Source of the DNA: Bacillota bacterium
GTDB lineage: Bacteria; Bacillota_E; Symbiobacteriia; Symbiobacteriales; Symbiobacteriaceae
Length of the DNA stretch: 5,390 bases
Assembly: GCA_003242675.1 (NCBI GenBank)
Contig: QGVE01000154.1
Span: 1-5,390 of the forward strand
Direction of reading: 5' to 3'
A model generated the notes under the pieces. The model saw only the letters and a list, made by a program, of their open reading frames with translations. It ran no database searches and had not been told where the DNA came from. A program made the position numbers and the translations under genes. Shown here in pieces: positions 5,367 through 5,390 of the stretch (position 1 is its first letter; every line of letters begins with the position of its first letter).

Positions 5367-5390
5367 TGCACCCGCCCTCCCCGCCGGTAG
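5363..5390 (-). CDS. Possible 3' end of an upstream gene overlapping the NuoF-like start
   Basis: On the minus strand one frame is open from the window edge to TGA at 5363-5365, reading YRRGGRVQ. That stop overlaps the GTG start of the NuoF-like gene as GTGA, the same join as between the V4R and cyclase genes. If real, it would be the partner of the NuoF-like protein in one operon. Only eight codons are visible, so this is weak. Confidence 0.25.

Noticed and set aside
4119..5390. Plus-strand open frame of 423 codons opposite the NuoF-like gene
   Set aside because: No recognisable domain, no ribosome site at its ATG, and composition typical of antisense frames in GC-rich DNA. The minus strand holds the NuoF-like motifs.

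Overview
The window is GC-rich DNA (roughly 70% by eye) with strong GGAGG-type ribosome binding sites, tightly packed genes, GTG starts and 4-base GTGA overlaps. The V4R/GGDEF pair, the DUF554 protein and the CGDx thioredoxin are types common in Firmicutes. Together with the base composition they suggest a high-GC, possibly thermophilic Firmicute such as a Symbiobacterium-like organism. That is an inference from gene types and codon use, not from a marker gene.

Layout. At the left, on the minus strand, lies a cluster read from right to left: a V4R-domain protein (2000-2524), a PAS-GGDEF diguanylate cyclase that overlaps it by 4 bases (756-2003), and a DUF554 membrane protein running off the left edge (1-710). 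Next, also on the minus strand, is a thioredoxin-fold protein with a one-cysteine WCGDA site (2694-3278). It is separated from the V4R gene by 169 bases holding several GC-rich inverted repeats. Divergent from it on the plus strand is a 93-residue glycine-zipper protein (3442-3723), followed by a strong hairpin that can end transcription in both directions. Facing it on the minus strand is a 48-residue single-span membrane protein (3821-3967). At the right is a divergent NuoF/51-kDa-like flavin and iron-sulfur protein (4182-5366), whose start overlaps the possible end of another gene at the window edge.

How they fit together. The V4R protein and the diguanylate cyclase look like a sensor/output pair made from one message: a small metal- or ligand-binding domain next to a c-di-GMP synthase with an intact product-inhibition site. 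The NuoF-like protein has the SLBB domain and the cysteines of an N3-type cluster, but several residues of the usual FMN/NADH pocket are changed, so its electron donor is uncertain. The two small proteins have no assigned function. No rRNA, tRNA, CRISPR array, transposase or prophage gene was seen. Most other long open frames, on both strands, are composition-driven shadows of these genes.
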